From assembly GCF_030733265.1 (NCBI RefSeq), contig NZ_JASHJI010000009.1, forward strand, positions 1 through 64,000: a DNA stretch of 64,000 nucleotides, read 5' to 3'. Below, piece by piece: positions 1 through 8,113 of this stretch; the first letter of the stretch is position 1; every line of letters begins with the position of its first letter. The stretch is from Roseibium sp. MMSF_3412. Lineage in GTDB: Bacteria > Pseudomonadota > Alphaproteobacteria > Rhizobiales > Stappiaceae. The notes under the pieces were generated by a model that was given only the letters and a program-made list of their open reading frames with translations, was not told the origin of the DNA and did not search any database. The translations under genes were made by a program, and so were the position numbers.

Positions 1-97
1 CCCCCGCCTCCGCCCGAATTCAAGCGAAACACCGCCGGAGCGACACACTCCAGCCGCAGCCGAGGCCACTCGGCAAGCCAGCCCTGAAGGACAGTTG

Positions 98-628
98 ATG
101 CGCATGAACAGTCTCACCAGCATCTCGGCAGCAGCACTCTGCATCTTGACAACAGCCGCTGTTGCAATCGGAGAGGACAGCTTCGATGAAGCGCTTGTTG
201 CGGTGGCTTATGAAGAGGGGGGGCGGTATTTTACCGATGACGATATCCCGACATACAAGATCCAGGAAGACGGCACCGTCGACTGGCTGACCTATTCGGG
301 GTTCCGCCGATATCATTCCGAATGTCACGTTTGCCACGGCCCGGAGGGAGAAGGGTCGACCTATGCACCTGCCCTGAAGGTATCCGCCATCGAGATGGAC
401 TATTACGACTTTGTCGATGTCGTTACGAACGGGCGGAAAAAAGTGAACGCCTCCGCGAATTCGGTGATGCCCGCATTCGGCACCAATCCAAACGTGATGT
501 GCTACCTGGACGATATCTATGTCTATCTGAAAGCACGTGGCACGGACATGGTGGCACGCGGCAGGCCGGGAAAGAAAGAAGCAAAGTCAGATGACATCCG
601 GGAGCAGGAAAATGCCTGCCTCGGTTAG
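98..628 (+). CDS. Methanol-metabolism-type c-type cytochrome (XoxG-like)
   Basis: Periplasmic electron carrier of 176 residues, probably accepting electrons from a PQQ alcohol dehydrogenase encoded just left of the window. A signal peptide covers about residues 1-25. The single haem site is C76-H-V-C79-H80, and an Ala-x-Pro-x-Met-type segment (VMPAFG) further on probably supplies the Met ligand. Two more cysteines lie towards the C-terminus (NVMCYL and ACLG), matching the four-cysteine cytochrome family associated with methanol metabolism. I chose ATG 98 over TTG 95 because AAGGA sits a few bases upstream. The next gene starts inside its last codons, so the two are translationally coupled. 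The family assignment is from motifs and context only. Confidence 0.85.
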   Translation: MRMNSLTSISAAALCILTTAAVAIGEDSFDEALVAVAYEEGGRYFTDDDIPTYKIQEDGTVDWLTYSGFRRYHSECHVCHGPEGEGSTYAPALKVSAIEMDYYDFVDVVTNGRKKVNASANSVMPAFGTNPNVMCYLDDIYVYLKARGTDMVARGRPGKKEAKSDDIREQENACLG

Positions 629-1550
629 CAGGTCGGGCCAGCCATGCGTTCAGAAACCGGAACCGGATTGCACTTTGCCCCGCCTGCGGTCCGGTCCGCA
701 GACGCGCTTGCTGCGATCCGCTTTGCTCGCCGCGGCGTTGTCGGCGCCTGTTGGTTTGCTGGTCGAAGGTGCAGGCAGCGCTGCTGCACAGACATCGGAC
801 CTTGTCTCCAGATCCGAGTTTCGCGTGTGTGCCGATCCCGCCAACCTTCCCCTGTCTCATGAAAACGGGTCGGGATTTGAAAACCGGCTGGCCGAACTGT
901 TCGCGGCGAAATTGGAGCGACCCGTCGCCTATACCTGGTTTCCCATGGCGACCGGGTTCGTGCGCAACACGTTGCGGGCAAACCGGTGCGACGTGATCAT
1001 GGGCTATGCCCAGGGACACGAACTGGTTCTGAACACCAACCATTACATGACATCTGCCTATGCCTTGATCGTGCCGAAAGACGGCAACCTTGCAAACGTG
1101 AAAACACTCACCGACGCGTCGCTGAAAGGCCAGCGGCTCGGCATAGTGGCAGGATCGCCACCGGCATCGCATCTGGCGCGGAACGGTCTGATCGCGAAGG
1201 CGAAACCGTATCACCTGTTTGTCGACCGGCGTGTCGAATCTCCGGCCCTCGACATGCTCAAGGACCTGAGGGCAGGGAACATCGACGCAGCGGTCCTTTG
1301 GGGTCCAATCGGCGGGCCTTTGGTCAAGTCCGATTTTCCGGAGTTCCAGATCACGCCGCTTATCAACGAAGCGCATCCGCCACGCCTCTTTTTCAGGATC
1401 ACGATGGGCGTGCGGCCGGGCGAAAAGGTCTGGCAACGCAAACTCAACTCCCTCATCCGCAGAAACAGGAACGAAATAAACACCATACTTCTGGAAGCCG
1501 GCGTGCCCCTTCTGGATGACATGGGCACCGAAACGCTGAAAGGGGACTGA
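612..1550 (+). CDS. XoxJ/MoxJ-like periplasmic binding protein of quinoprotein dehydrogenase system
   Basis: Exported protein of 312 residues with the bacterial solute-binding fold (SBP_bac_3-like). It belongs to the group of quinoprotein-dehydrogenase-associated putative ABC binding proteins, whose members XoxJ/MoxJ are thought to help mature or activate the dehydrogenase rather than feed a transporter. A hydrophobic, Ala-rich signal segment lies at about residues 28-52, followed by the mature start near AAAQTSDL. Typical binding-protein stretches such as FRVCADPANLPLS, NRCDVIMGYAQGHE and IDAAVLWGP are present. ATG 612 is preferred because GGAGCAGGA precedes it. This overlaps the cytochrome gene by 17 bases, so an upstream ATG at 591 remains possible. 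Confidence 0.85.
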   Translation: MPASVSRSGQPCVQKPEPDCTLPRLRSGPQTRLLRSALLAAALSAPVGLLVEGAGSAAAQTSDLVSRSEFRVCADPANLPLSHENGSGFENRLAELFAAKLERPVAYTWFPMATGFVRNTLRANRCDVIMGYAQGHELVLNTNHYMTSAYALIVPKDGNLANVKTLTDASLKGQRLGIVAGSPPASHLARNGLIAKAKPYHLFVDRRVESPALDMLKDLRAGNIDAAVLWGPIGGPLVKSDFPEFQITPLINEAHPPRLFFRITMGVRPGEKVWQRKLNSLIRRNRNEINTILLEAGVPLLDDMGTETLKGD

Positions 1551-1551
1551 C

Positions 1552-2133
1552 ATGGTGCTTGTCATCTTTCCAAAGGTATGGCGCGGTTTGCTCATATGGT
1601 TTGTCAGCGTTGCCGTGCTCACTCTTGTCAATCCGCTTGCGGCACAAGTTGTTGCGGAACCTGAGGCGTATCGCGGCAAGCCCTACCGCGCGCCTGTTCC
1701 GGATACCTTGACCGGTGCAACGGTCCTGACGACGGATGTGGCGCATAAGGTCTGGAAGGGTGGCGAGGTGGGTTTTGTCGATGTGTTGCCGCGCCTGCCC
1801 AAACCAGCGAAACTCCCGCAAGGAACCGTCTGGCGCGACAAGCCGAGAGACAGCATTCCGGGCAGCATCTGGTTGCCGAATGTGGGATACCAGACGATCC
1901 CCGACGTTGATGCGGACTATTTCAGACGGGGTCTTGAGACCATCACGGATGGCGACAAATCAAACCCGGTCGTAATCTTTTGCCGTGCGGACTGCTGGAT
2001 GTCCTGGAATGCTGCCAAGCGGGCGATCGAGTACGGATACACGGACATCTACTGGTATCCGGAAGGCACGGATGGCTGGGAGGCGGCAGGGTATCCGCTC
2101 GAGAGGGTCGAACCGGAAGAGCGATCCGAGTGA
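1552..2133 (+). CDS. PQQ-dependent catabolism-associated Cys-Trp motif protein (rhodanese-like)
   Basis: Exported 193-residue protein with an N-terminal hydrophobic signal or anchor (about residues 8-32). Its C-terminal half resembles a rhodanese domain, with the hallmark C144-x3-C148-W149 followed by MSWNAAKRA. This family is found almost only beside PQQ-dependent alcohol dehydrogenases; its biochemical role is not established. The start is one base after the stop of the preceding gene, so cytochrome, XoxJ-like and this gene form a tight operon. The paired cysteines would suit thiol or disulfide chemistry in the periplasm, but that is inference. Confidence 0.87.
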   Translation: MVLVIFPKVWRGLLIWFVSVAVLTLVNPLAAQVVAEPEAYRGKPYRAPVPDTLTGATVLTTDVAHKVWKGGEVGFVDVLPRLPKPAKLPQGTVWRDKPRDSIPGSIWLPNVGYQTIPDVDADYFRRGLETITDGDKSNPVVIFCRADCWMSWNAAKRAIEYGYTDIYWYPEGTDGWEAAGYPLERVEPEERSE

Positions 2134-2196
2134 CGAAAATTGGCCGCCCGGTTCAGGTTGAATGACCGACGGACCTGTTCGGAATAGCCGGTAGCG

Positions 2197-2703
2197 TCAG
2201 TTTAATTCCTGGAAGATGCCATTCTTCAGAATGTAGGTCATGCCGCGCTGCCAGGATCGGTCGGTGTTTGACCGGATGTCGACGGCCTTTGCACGCAGGG
2301 TTTCACCGGTGCGGACATCGCGCACGAACAGGTTCATGGAAACAATCAGGTTTGAAACCTTGTGGACGGCACCAACCACGACATAGTCAGCGCCGAGAGT
2401 CCTGCCGAACCGGATGTCGCAGCCGTAGCATTGGCCCGGATTGGCAATGCTCTCAAGCTTGCTCTCGATCGGTGAAAGGTCGAGGAGGATCAGGCCCTCC
2501 TTCTGGAACCTCTGTTCGACAAGCTGTTTGATCATGGTCAGACGCTCGGTCTCGTCCTCGCGAACACCGTTGTAGGCACCTTCGGTCGACAGATCCACAA
2601 AACCGAGACCCAGGAAGGCGACCTTTCCACCAGGCCGAAGATCCTCGGCCAGGGCTGCGGACATCATCATCATACACGCCAAGGCTGCAATGATCTGTTT
2701 CAT
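2197..2703 (-). CDS. Exported DUF3280/DUF2380-type protein
   Basis: Protein of 168 residues with a clear signal peptide (MKQII...MMSAALA). The remainder alternates beta and alpha segments, and VAFLGLGFVDLS near the mature N-terminus and ADYVVVGAVHKVSNL resemble the DUF2380/DUF3280 family of periplasmic proteins, which often sits in PQQ alcohol-oxidation loci. A C-Y-G-C pair lies mid-protein. It is the only gene on the minus strand in this cluster and is convergent with the Cys-Trp motif gene. I use ATG 2703 rather than the GTG one codon upstream. The function is unknown, and the family name is from resemblance, not a search. Confidence 0.7.
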   Translation of the reverse strand: MKQIIAALACMMMMSAALAEDLRPGGKVAFLGLGFVDLSTEGAYNGVREDETERLTMIKQLVEQRFQKEGLILLDLSPIESKLESIANPGQCYGCDIRFGRTLGADYVVVGAVHKVSNLIVSMNLFVRDVRTGETLRAKAVDIRSNTDRSWQRGMTYILKNGIFQELN

Positions 2704-2811
2704 CACATCAGTTTACGGAATGAAAAATGCACAACAATCGATCCTAAAGTATCGATTTTGCTTCCAGATCCAGTTTGGCAAAATCAGTCAAAGAACGGAT
2801 CGGACCAGTTC

Positions 2812-4020
2812 ATGATACGCTCCTTGATTGTAGCAGCTTCTCGTTGCCTCTGTATTGCAGCCGGATTGATCGGCTCCGCGAACCTTGGCTCAGCCTTGGC
2901 ATTGGACGTCAACGTTGGTGTGATCCGCGTCGACTATCCGGTTCTTGCCCCTGTCTCTCGCTTCGACAGAAAGCCCGACAATCTGGGCTTCGCGGGAGCA
3001 TCGCTCGGCAATCAGGACAACGAGACGACCGGCTCGTTTCTGGGGCACAGCTTTTCCTTCGAAACCAGGTCCACGACACCGGATAAGCTGGAAGCGGACA
3101 CGGCGGATCTGATTGAGAACGGCATCTCGATGATCGTGGTTCTCGGCCACGGCAACGACGTTCTGAAAGTGGCGGACGCGGCAGGAGCGGGCGCTCTCAT
3201 TTTCAACGCTGCCGCACCCGAGGTAGCGCTCAGAAGCGAGAGCTGCCGTTCCAACCTGCTTCATGTTGCGCCCAGCCGTGCGATGCTCACCGACGCGCTC
3301 GCACAGTTTTTGGTCTGGAAAAAATGGACACGCTGGCTGCTGATATCAGGCTCCAACCCGGACGATCAACAGCTCGCGGAAGCCTACCGGCGTTCCGCAA
3401 TGAAATTCGGCACCGAAATTGTCGAAGAACGCATTTTCGAGGACACCGGCGGGTCGCGCCGCTCCGACAGCGGGCATGTCCTCGTGCAGCGCCAGATCCC
3501 CGTGTTTACGCAGGAAACCGAGGACCACGACGTGGTCCTCGCCGTCGATGAAAGCGATGTATTTGCACTTTATCTGCCGTTTCATACCTGGACGCCACGG
3601 CCTGTCGCCGGGTCGGGAGGGCTGCGGCCGGTGAGTTTCCACGCAGCGCATGAGGCCTGGGGCGCCACGCAGTTTCAAAGGCGTTTCGAAAAACAGAATG
3701 GCAGGTATGTGCGCCCAGAGGACTACAACGTCTGGGTCGCGTTTCGCGTGATCGGGGAAGCCGTCTCACGGTCTTCAAGCGACGATGTTGCCGTTCTTCG
3801 CGACTACATCCTGAGCGATGCATTCGAATTGGCCGCGTTCAAGGGTCAGAAGGTGACCTTCAGGCCCTGGAACGGGCAGCTTCGGCAACCCGTTCTTCTG
3901 ACGGACAGCAAGATCACGGTCAGTGTGTCGCCTCAGGAGGGCTTTCTGCATCACCGGTCTCCTTTGGACAGCCTTGGCATCGATGAACCGGAAAGCGCCT
4001 GTTCGGCGTTTGCCAACTGA
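2812..4020 (+). CDS. ABC-type substrate-binding protein of PQQ alcohol dehydrogenase system
   Basis: Protein of 402 residues with an N-terminal signal peptide (about residues 1-30, ending near SALALD). The rest follows the branched-chain amino-acid/amide binding-protein fold (two Rossmann-like lobes). It matches the PQQ-dependent alcohol dehydrogenase system binding-protein family by context and by stretches such as NVGVIRVDYPVL near the mature start and FHTWTPRPVAGSGGLRP late on. Members usually accompany the PedABC-type transporter, but no such genes are seen here and a NitT-type importer lies downstream instead. ATG 2812 is chosen because the signal peptide begins there; an in-frame start at 2758 would add 18 polar residues. 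The ligand is unknown. Confidence 0.82.
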   Translation: MIRSLIVAASRCLCIAAGLIGSANLGSALALDVNVGVIRVDYPVLAPVSRFDRKPDNLGFAGASLGNQDNETTGSFLGHSFSFETRSTTPDKLEADTADLIENGISMIVVLGHGNDVLKVADAAGAGALIFNAAAPEVALRSESCRSNLLHVAPSRAMLTDALAQFLVWKKWTRWLLISGSNPDDQQLAEAYRRSAMKFGTEIVEERIFEDTGGSRRSDSGHVLVQRQIPVFTQETEDHDVVLAVDESDVFALYLPFHTWTPRPVAGSGGLRPVSFHAAHEAWGATQFQRRFEKQNGRYVRPEDYNVWVAFRVIGEAVSRSSSDDVAVLRDYILSDAFELAAFKGQKVTFRPWNGQLRQPVLLTDSKITVSVSPQEGFLHHRSPLDSLGIDEPESACSAFAN

Positions 4021-4041
4021 CGCGAAACGAGGAACGAAGCC

Positions 4042-5052
4042 ATGTTCACACCATCGACTCTCGCCGCCAAGGTAACGCTTCTGGCCGGCTTTTTATGTCT
4101 GTCGCCAGGCGTGTTTCTGGCTCCTTCGGCATACGCCAACAAGATCTACGTGAGCAATGAAAAGGGCAACACGGTCACCGTGATCGACAGCGGCACCTGG
4201 GAGCAGGTCACCGAGTTTCCGGCCGGCAACAGACCGAGAGGTATCGGCATCAGCCCGGACGGCGATCATCTCTATGTGTGTGCCTCCGACGATGACACGA
4301 TCAAGGTTTTCGATGCGCACACATACGAATTTCTCTGGTCCTTGCCATCCGGGCCCGATCCGGAACTGTTCGTGATCAGTCCGGACGGAGCCAAGCTCTA
4401 TGTCTCCAACGAGGACGATAATCTCGTCACCGTGGTGGATACGCAAAAGAAGACGATCGTCGCGGAAGTGCCCGTTGGTGTCGAACCGGAAGGGATGGCG
4501 ATCAGCCCCGATGTCCGCTTCGTCGTCAACACGTCAGAAACGACGAACATGGCCCATTTTATCGCGACCGAAGACTACAAGATAAAGCACAACATCCTTG
4601 TCGATCAGCGGCCGCGGTATGCGCGTTTTACCAATGACGGCAAAACGCTCTACGTCAGTTCGGAGATCGGCGGCACGGTGTCTGTCATCGACATGCATGG
4701 CGAAACCGGTCCGGAACTGACCCAAAAAATCGGCTTCGAGGTCGCCGGTGTTCAGCCGGAATGGCTTCAGCCGGTCGGCATGCGGATTACCGCCGACAAC
4801 AAGTGGCTGTTTGTTGCCCTCGGGCCCGCCAATCGGGTCGCGGTCATCGACACCGCCAGCAACGAGGTCGTTCGATACGTCCTTGTCGGCCAGCGCGTCT
4901 GGCAGCTCGCGTTCACGCCGGACCAGAAGTACCTGCTGACCACCAACGGGAATTCAAACGACATAACCGTCATCGACGTTGCGAAACAGGAAGCGGTCAA
5001 ATCCATCCAGGTCGGGCAGCAGCCGTGGGGCGTCGTCGTCGCACCAGACTGA
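4042..5052 (+). CDS. PQQ-dependent catabolism-associated beta-propeller protein (YVTN repeats)
   Basis: Exported protein of 336 residues. A signal peptide (about residues 1-32, ending near PSAYAN) is followed by seven or so YVTN-type blades, recognisable as repeated units such as KIYVSNEKGNTVTVID, KLYVSNEDDNLVTVVD and TLYVSSEIGGTVSVID, each followed by a PxG-I-x-I-SPDG turn. This is the beta-propeller family that accompanies PQQ-dependent alcohol dehydrogenases; its role is not known. A GAGGAA ribosome-binding site precedes the ATG. It lies 21 bases after the binding-protein gene and 33 bases before the next binding-protein gene, so it is probably co-transcribed with both. Confidence 0.9.
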   Translation: MFTPSTLAAKVTLLAGFLCLSPGVFLAPSAYANKIYVSNEKGNTVTVIDSGTWEQVTEFPAGNRPRGIGISPDGDHLYVCASDDDTIKVFDAHTYEFLWSLPSGPDPELFVISPDGAKLYVSNEDDNLVTVVDTQKKTIVAEVPVGVEPEGMAISPDVRFVVNTSETTNMAHFIATEDYKIKHNILVDQRPRYARFTNDGKTLYVSSEIGGTVSVIDMHGETGPELTQKIGFEVAGVQPEWLQPVGMRITADNKWLFVALGPANRVAVIDTASNEVVRYVLVGQRVWQLAFTPDQKYLLTTNGNSNDITVIDVAKQEAVKSIQVGQQPWGVVVAPD

Positions 5053-5085
5053 CCGGACGGACCTGACACGCGGAACCGGGAGACC

Positions 5086-6132
5086 ATGATGCTAAGAACA
5101 ATCGATGCCGTTTGCCCGGCTCTTTCATCGGGAGGCCGACGACTGTTCAGGGGGCTCCTTTCGTGCCTCGGACATGTCGGTGCCGCCCTGGCAATCTGCA
5201 CCATGCTCGCGGGAGGTGTTTTCGCATCGGACAAGCCGGTCCTGCGTGCGGCTGTCCTGAAAATCGGGACGGTCAACTGGGAACTGGATACCATCAAGCG
5301 CTATGGTTTTGACACTGAGTTCGGCTTTGAACTGAGTGTCCAGCCGTTCGCGGACAATGGCGCGACACGTGTTGCGCTGGCGGGAGGCGAGGCGGATGTT
5401 GCCGTTGCCGACTGGATCTGGGCCGCCCGTCAGCGCGCTGCCGGCAAGGATTATGTTTTCATCCCGTATTCCAGGGCCGTCGGCGGGCTCGTGGTGCCGG
5501 AGGACAGTCCTGCACAAACCCTGGCAGACCTCAAGGGACAGAAAATCGGCATTGCGGGCGGGCCGGTCGACAAGAGCTGGCTGATCCTGCAAGCCTATGC
5601 CCAGAAGGAATACGGCTTCGACCTTGCCGGGGAAACCGAACAGGTATTCGGCGCACCTCCGCTCATTTTCAAGACTGCATTGCAGGGCGAAACGGCGGGT
5701 GCGATCAATTTCTGGCACTTCCTGGCCAAGATGAAAGCGTCCGGGATGCGTGAACTGATCTCCGTTGAAACGGCGGCAACGTCTCTTGGACTGGATGCGG
5801 AGATACCTTTGCTCGGATATGTTCTGAAGGAAAGCTATCTTCAAGCCAATCCCTCGATTGCCAAGTCATTCTACCAGGCATCCCGCAAGGCGAAGAACCT
5901 GCTCGCTACCGATGACGCGGCCTGGGACATCTTGCGGCCGCGCATGAATGCAAAGACAGACGCACAGTTTGAAATCCTTCGCCGCGATTTCCGTTCGGGC
6001 ATTCCTGCACCGGGCAACGTCAACGAAGACAGCGCGGCCACGTTCTTCGTTCTGATGAGACGTCTTGGCGGCGAAAAACTCGTCGGCAAGGTCAGTGAAC
6101 TTCCGGCCGGCCTCTTCGTCGAACTCGAGTGA
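5086..6132 (+). CDS. NitT/TauT-family ABC transporter substrate-binding protein
   Basis: Periplasmic binding protein of 348 residues. A long N-terminal region with a hydrophobic signal core (about residues 25-46, ending near GGVFASD) is followed by a nitrate/sulfonate/taurine-type binding fold: LRAAVLKIGTVNWEL at the mature start, GGEADVAVADWIW, and LADLKGQKIGIAGG, the usual hinge of the family. It heads an importer whose permease and ATPase follow at once. The ligand cannot be read from the sequence. In this setting (PQQ/methanol-type oxidation) candidates are a cofactor, a metal chelate or an organic ion, all speculative. GGGAGA precedes the ATG. Confidence 0.85.
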   Translation: MMLRTIDAVCPALSSGGRRLFRGLLSCLGHVGAALAICTMLAGGVFASDKPVLRAAVLKIGTVNWELDTIKRYGFDTEFGFELSVQPFADNGATRVALAGGEADVAVADWIWAARQRAAGKDYVFIPYSRAVGGLVVPEDSPAQTLADLKGQKIGIAGGPVDKSWLILQAYAQKEYGFDLAGETEQVFGAPPLIFKTALQGETAGAINFWHFLAKMKASGMRELISVETAATSLGLDAEIPLLGYVLKESYLQANPSIAKSFYQASRKAKNLLATDDAAWDILRPRMNAKTDAQFEILRRDFRSGIPAPGNVNEDSAATFFVLMRRLGGEKLVGKVSELPAGLFVELE

Positions 6133-6138
6133 AATCAG

Positions 6139-6885
6139 GTGCCGGTCTCCGTGGTCCGAATTGTTTCCCTCGTTGCCTTCCTGGCGGCCTGGTTTCTTCT
6201 TGCCTCGCTAGGTGGCGATCCCACGGTTCTTCCATCACCGCTCGATCTGGTTAGGCCGTTTTTGCAGGAAGCAGGCTCGGGTGAGCTCCTTGAGCACATG
6301 TCCGCGACAATCCTGCGGGTGATCGCTGCGTTCTCTATTGCCATGGCTGCCGGTTTCGGTCTGGGACTGATCATGGGAACCTATCCCGGATTCGATCGCT
6401 GGCTTGACCCGTGGCTGGTCGTGTTTCTGAACCTGCCGGCGCTTGTCCTGATCGTGTTGTGTTACCTCTGGATCGGACTGACCGATGTTGCCGCCGTTGC
6501 AGCTGTCGCTCTCAACAAGATACCGGGTGTTGCGACGGTCATTCGGGAGGGTGCGCGGGCGCTCGATCCGGATTTGAAAGCCATGGCACGCGTCTATCAG
6601 GTGAGACGCACAACATTTCTGCACCATTTCGTTCTGCCGCAGCTCGCACCTTACATCGCGGGCGCGGCCCGCTCGGGACTGGCAGTCATCTGGAAGGTGG
6701 TGCTCGTTGTCGAGTTTCTGGGGCGTTCCAACGGTATCGGTTTCCAGATCCACCTCTATTTCCAGCTTTTCGATGTAACCATGGTGCTTGTCTATTCGCT
6801 GAGTTTCATTGCCTTCATGCTCGCGGTCGAATGGCTTCTGGTGCAGCCCGCCGAAAGCAGGGTGAGGGCCTGGAGGCAGGCATGA
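6139..6885 (+). CDS. NitT/TauT-family ABC transporter permease
   Basis: Inner-membrane permease of 248 residues with about six transmembrane helices. The cytoplasmic EAA-type loop that docks the ATPase is visible as EGARALDPDLKAMARVYQ, typical of the SsuC/TauC family. The start is GTG 6139, six bases after the stop of the binding-protein gene. The stop overlaps the ATG of the ATPase gene (ATGA), so the two products are translationally coupled. N-terminal hydrophobic residues are consistent with the first helix. No truncation is evident. Confidence 0.9.
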   Translation: MPVSVVRIVSLVAFLAAWFLLASLGGDPTVLPSPLDLVRPFLQEAGSGELLEHMSATILRVIAAFSIAMAAGFGLGLIMGTYPGFDRWLDPWLVVFLNLPALVLIVLCYLWIGLTDVAAVAAVALNKIPGVATVIREGARALDPDLKAMARVYQVRRTTFLHHFVLPQLAPYIAGAARSGLAVIWKVVLVVEFLGRSNGIGFQIHLYFQLFDVTMVLVYSLSFIAFMLAVEWLLVQPAESRVRAWRQA

Positions 6886-7514
6886 TTTCTGTCGACATAA
6901 TTGCGAAAGGCTTCGGAACCACGCCCATTTTGAAAGACATTTCTTTCGAGGTGTCCAAGGGGGAATGCGTGGCCATTCTTGGACAATCCGGGATTGGCAA
7001 ATCGACGTTACTTCGTCTTGTCGCGGGTTTGGACCAGGACTACGAAGGCGTTGTCCGGCGTCCCGATCAGATGGCGTTCGTCTTTCAGGAGCCGACGCTC
7101 CTCGCGTGGCGGTCTGCGATCGACAACATCCTCATTGTGCATCCGGAAATGTCCGAACCCGCAGCCCGCGAAATGCTGGACAAGGTCGGCCTGGCCGAAC
7201 ACACCGCGCTCTTTCCCCGGCAGATGTCACTCGGGCAGCAGCGCCGCCTGTCGCTTGCGCGTGCCTTTGCCGGGCGTCCGGAACTGCTGCTCCTCGATGA
7301 GCCGTTTGCTTCCCTCGACGGGAGCACCGCAGCGGCGATGATCGTACTGACGCGGAGGCTGATCAGGGAACGCATGCCGTCGACCCTGTTTGTCACCCAC
7401 AGCACGGATGAAGCTAACGCATTGGCAGACCGAACGCTGGTGCTTGCAGGAACGCCGGCGACGGTCGTTCGGAACGAAGACAGACGAGAAAAGCAAAGGG
7501 AGAAAGCATCATGA
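6882..7514 (+). CDS. NitT/TauT-family ABC transporter ATP-binding protein
   Basis: Cytoplasmic ATPase of 210 residues, short for the family (usually about 250) because the C-terminal segment after the H-loop is reduced. Walker A is GQSGIGKS at residues 34-41, the Q-loop is FVFQEP near 67-71, Walker B is LLLLDE at 135-140, and the switch histidine is in FVTHS. The signature reads MSLGQQRR instead of the usual LSGGQ-type sequence. ATG 6882 overlaps the permease stop. A reading frame that runs upstream to 6411 overlaps the permease in another frame and is not part of the gene. The stop overlaps the start of the next gene (ATGA). Confidence 0.9.
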   Translation: MISVDIIAKGFGTTPILKDISFEVSKGECVAILGQSGIGKSTLLRLVAGLDQDYEGVVRRPDQMAFVFQEPTLLAWRSAIDNILIVHPEMSEPAAREMLDKVGLAEHTALFPRQMSLGQQRRLSLARAFAGRPELLLLDEPFASLDGSTAAAMIVLTRRLIRERMPSTLFVTHSTDEANALADRTLVLAGTPATVVRNEDRREKQREKAS

Positions 7515-7942
7515 AGAAACTTATCGGACTGTTTATGTCATTGAGCATCCTGTCGGCGCCCGCCGTGGCCCATGACTTCGGGTTCGCCGGAATTCTCGAC
7601 AAGTCGAACCGCGAGGAACTGCCCGACCTGATCCTGTCATCGGGCAAACCCATCGCGGATGCACCACTCGTCCTGAAGTCCGGCACGATGTACGAGGTCG
7701 AAATCGTCTCGGACGGAAGCGCGGAACTGGCGCTTGAAGGGCCTGGTTTCTTCCGCGCGATCTGGGTCAACGAGGTTGTGATCAACGGGCTGGAGGTTCG
7801 GCCGTTTGGACTGGAAAGCGTCGAGTTCGATGATGCCGGAACCATGGAAATTGAGTTTCTGGCGATCAAGCCCGGACGCTACTTCCTGCGCCAGCCCGGC
7901 TCGACAGGCGAAAACCAGCGGGTCGAAATCACGATCCAGTAG
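7511..7942 (+). CDS. Small exported protein coupled to NitT-type importer, unknown function
   Basis: Protein of 143 residues with a signal peptide (residues 1-20, cleavage after AVA) leaving a mature N-terminus that begins with His-Asp-Phe. The mature part is predicted by eye to be mostly beta strands; the end (EFLAIKPGRYFLRQPGS) recalls cupredoxin-like or Ig-like folds, but it has no cysteine and lacks the Cys/Met/His set of a type-1 copper site. The start codon overlaps the stop of the ATPase gene, so it is the last member of the importer operon, and a hairpin terminator follows. I do not recognise the family. A periplasmic partner of the transporter is the simplest inference. Confidence 0.75.
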   Translation: MKKLIGLFMSLSILSAPAVAHDFGFAGILDKSNREELPDLILSSGKPIADAPLVLKSGTMYEVEIVSDGSAELALEGPGFFRAIWVNEVVINGLEVRPFGLESVEFDDAGTMEIEFLAIKPGRYFLRQPGSTGENQRVEITIQ

Positions 7943-7954
7943 AAGAGCTATCGG

Positions 7955-7996
7955 GCACCGGATTTTTGATCGGGTGCTCTTCATTTCCTCTTTTTT
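7955..7996 (+). terminator. Rho-independent terminator of the PQQ/importer operon
   Basis: An inverted repeat (7955-7963 with 7969-7977, eight of nine positions paired around a TTTTG loop) is followed by a pyrimidine-rich stretch ending in TTTTTT at 7991-7996. It lies 13 bases after the last gene of the operon and before the convergent AraC gene. Confidence 0.65.
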
Positions 7997-8113
7997 GCTC
8001 GAACCCGGGCGCGTCCGCGGCTGTTCATACCCGGGTGCGGCACCTGCATGCGAACGTTTGCGAGAGCAGGGACTCCGGGCACGCAAATTCATGCGGCAGC
8101 ACGCTTTCGACGC

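Noticed and set aside
423-1679. A 418-codon minus-strand frame over the cytochrome and XoxJ-like genes.
   Set aside because: Translation is Arg/His/Cys-rich without family resemblance, while three coupled plus-strand genes explain the region.
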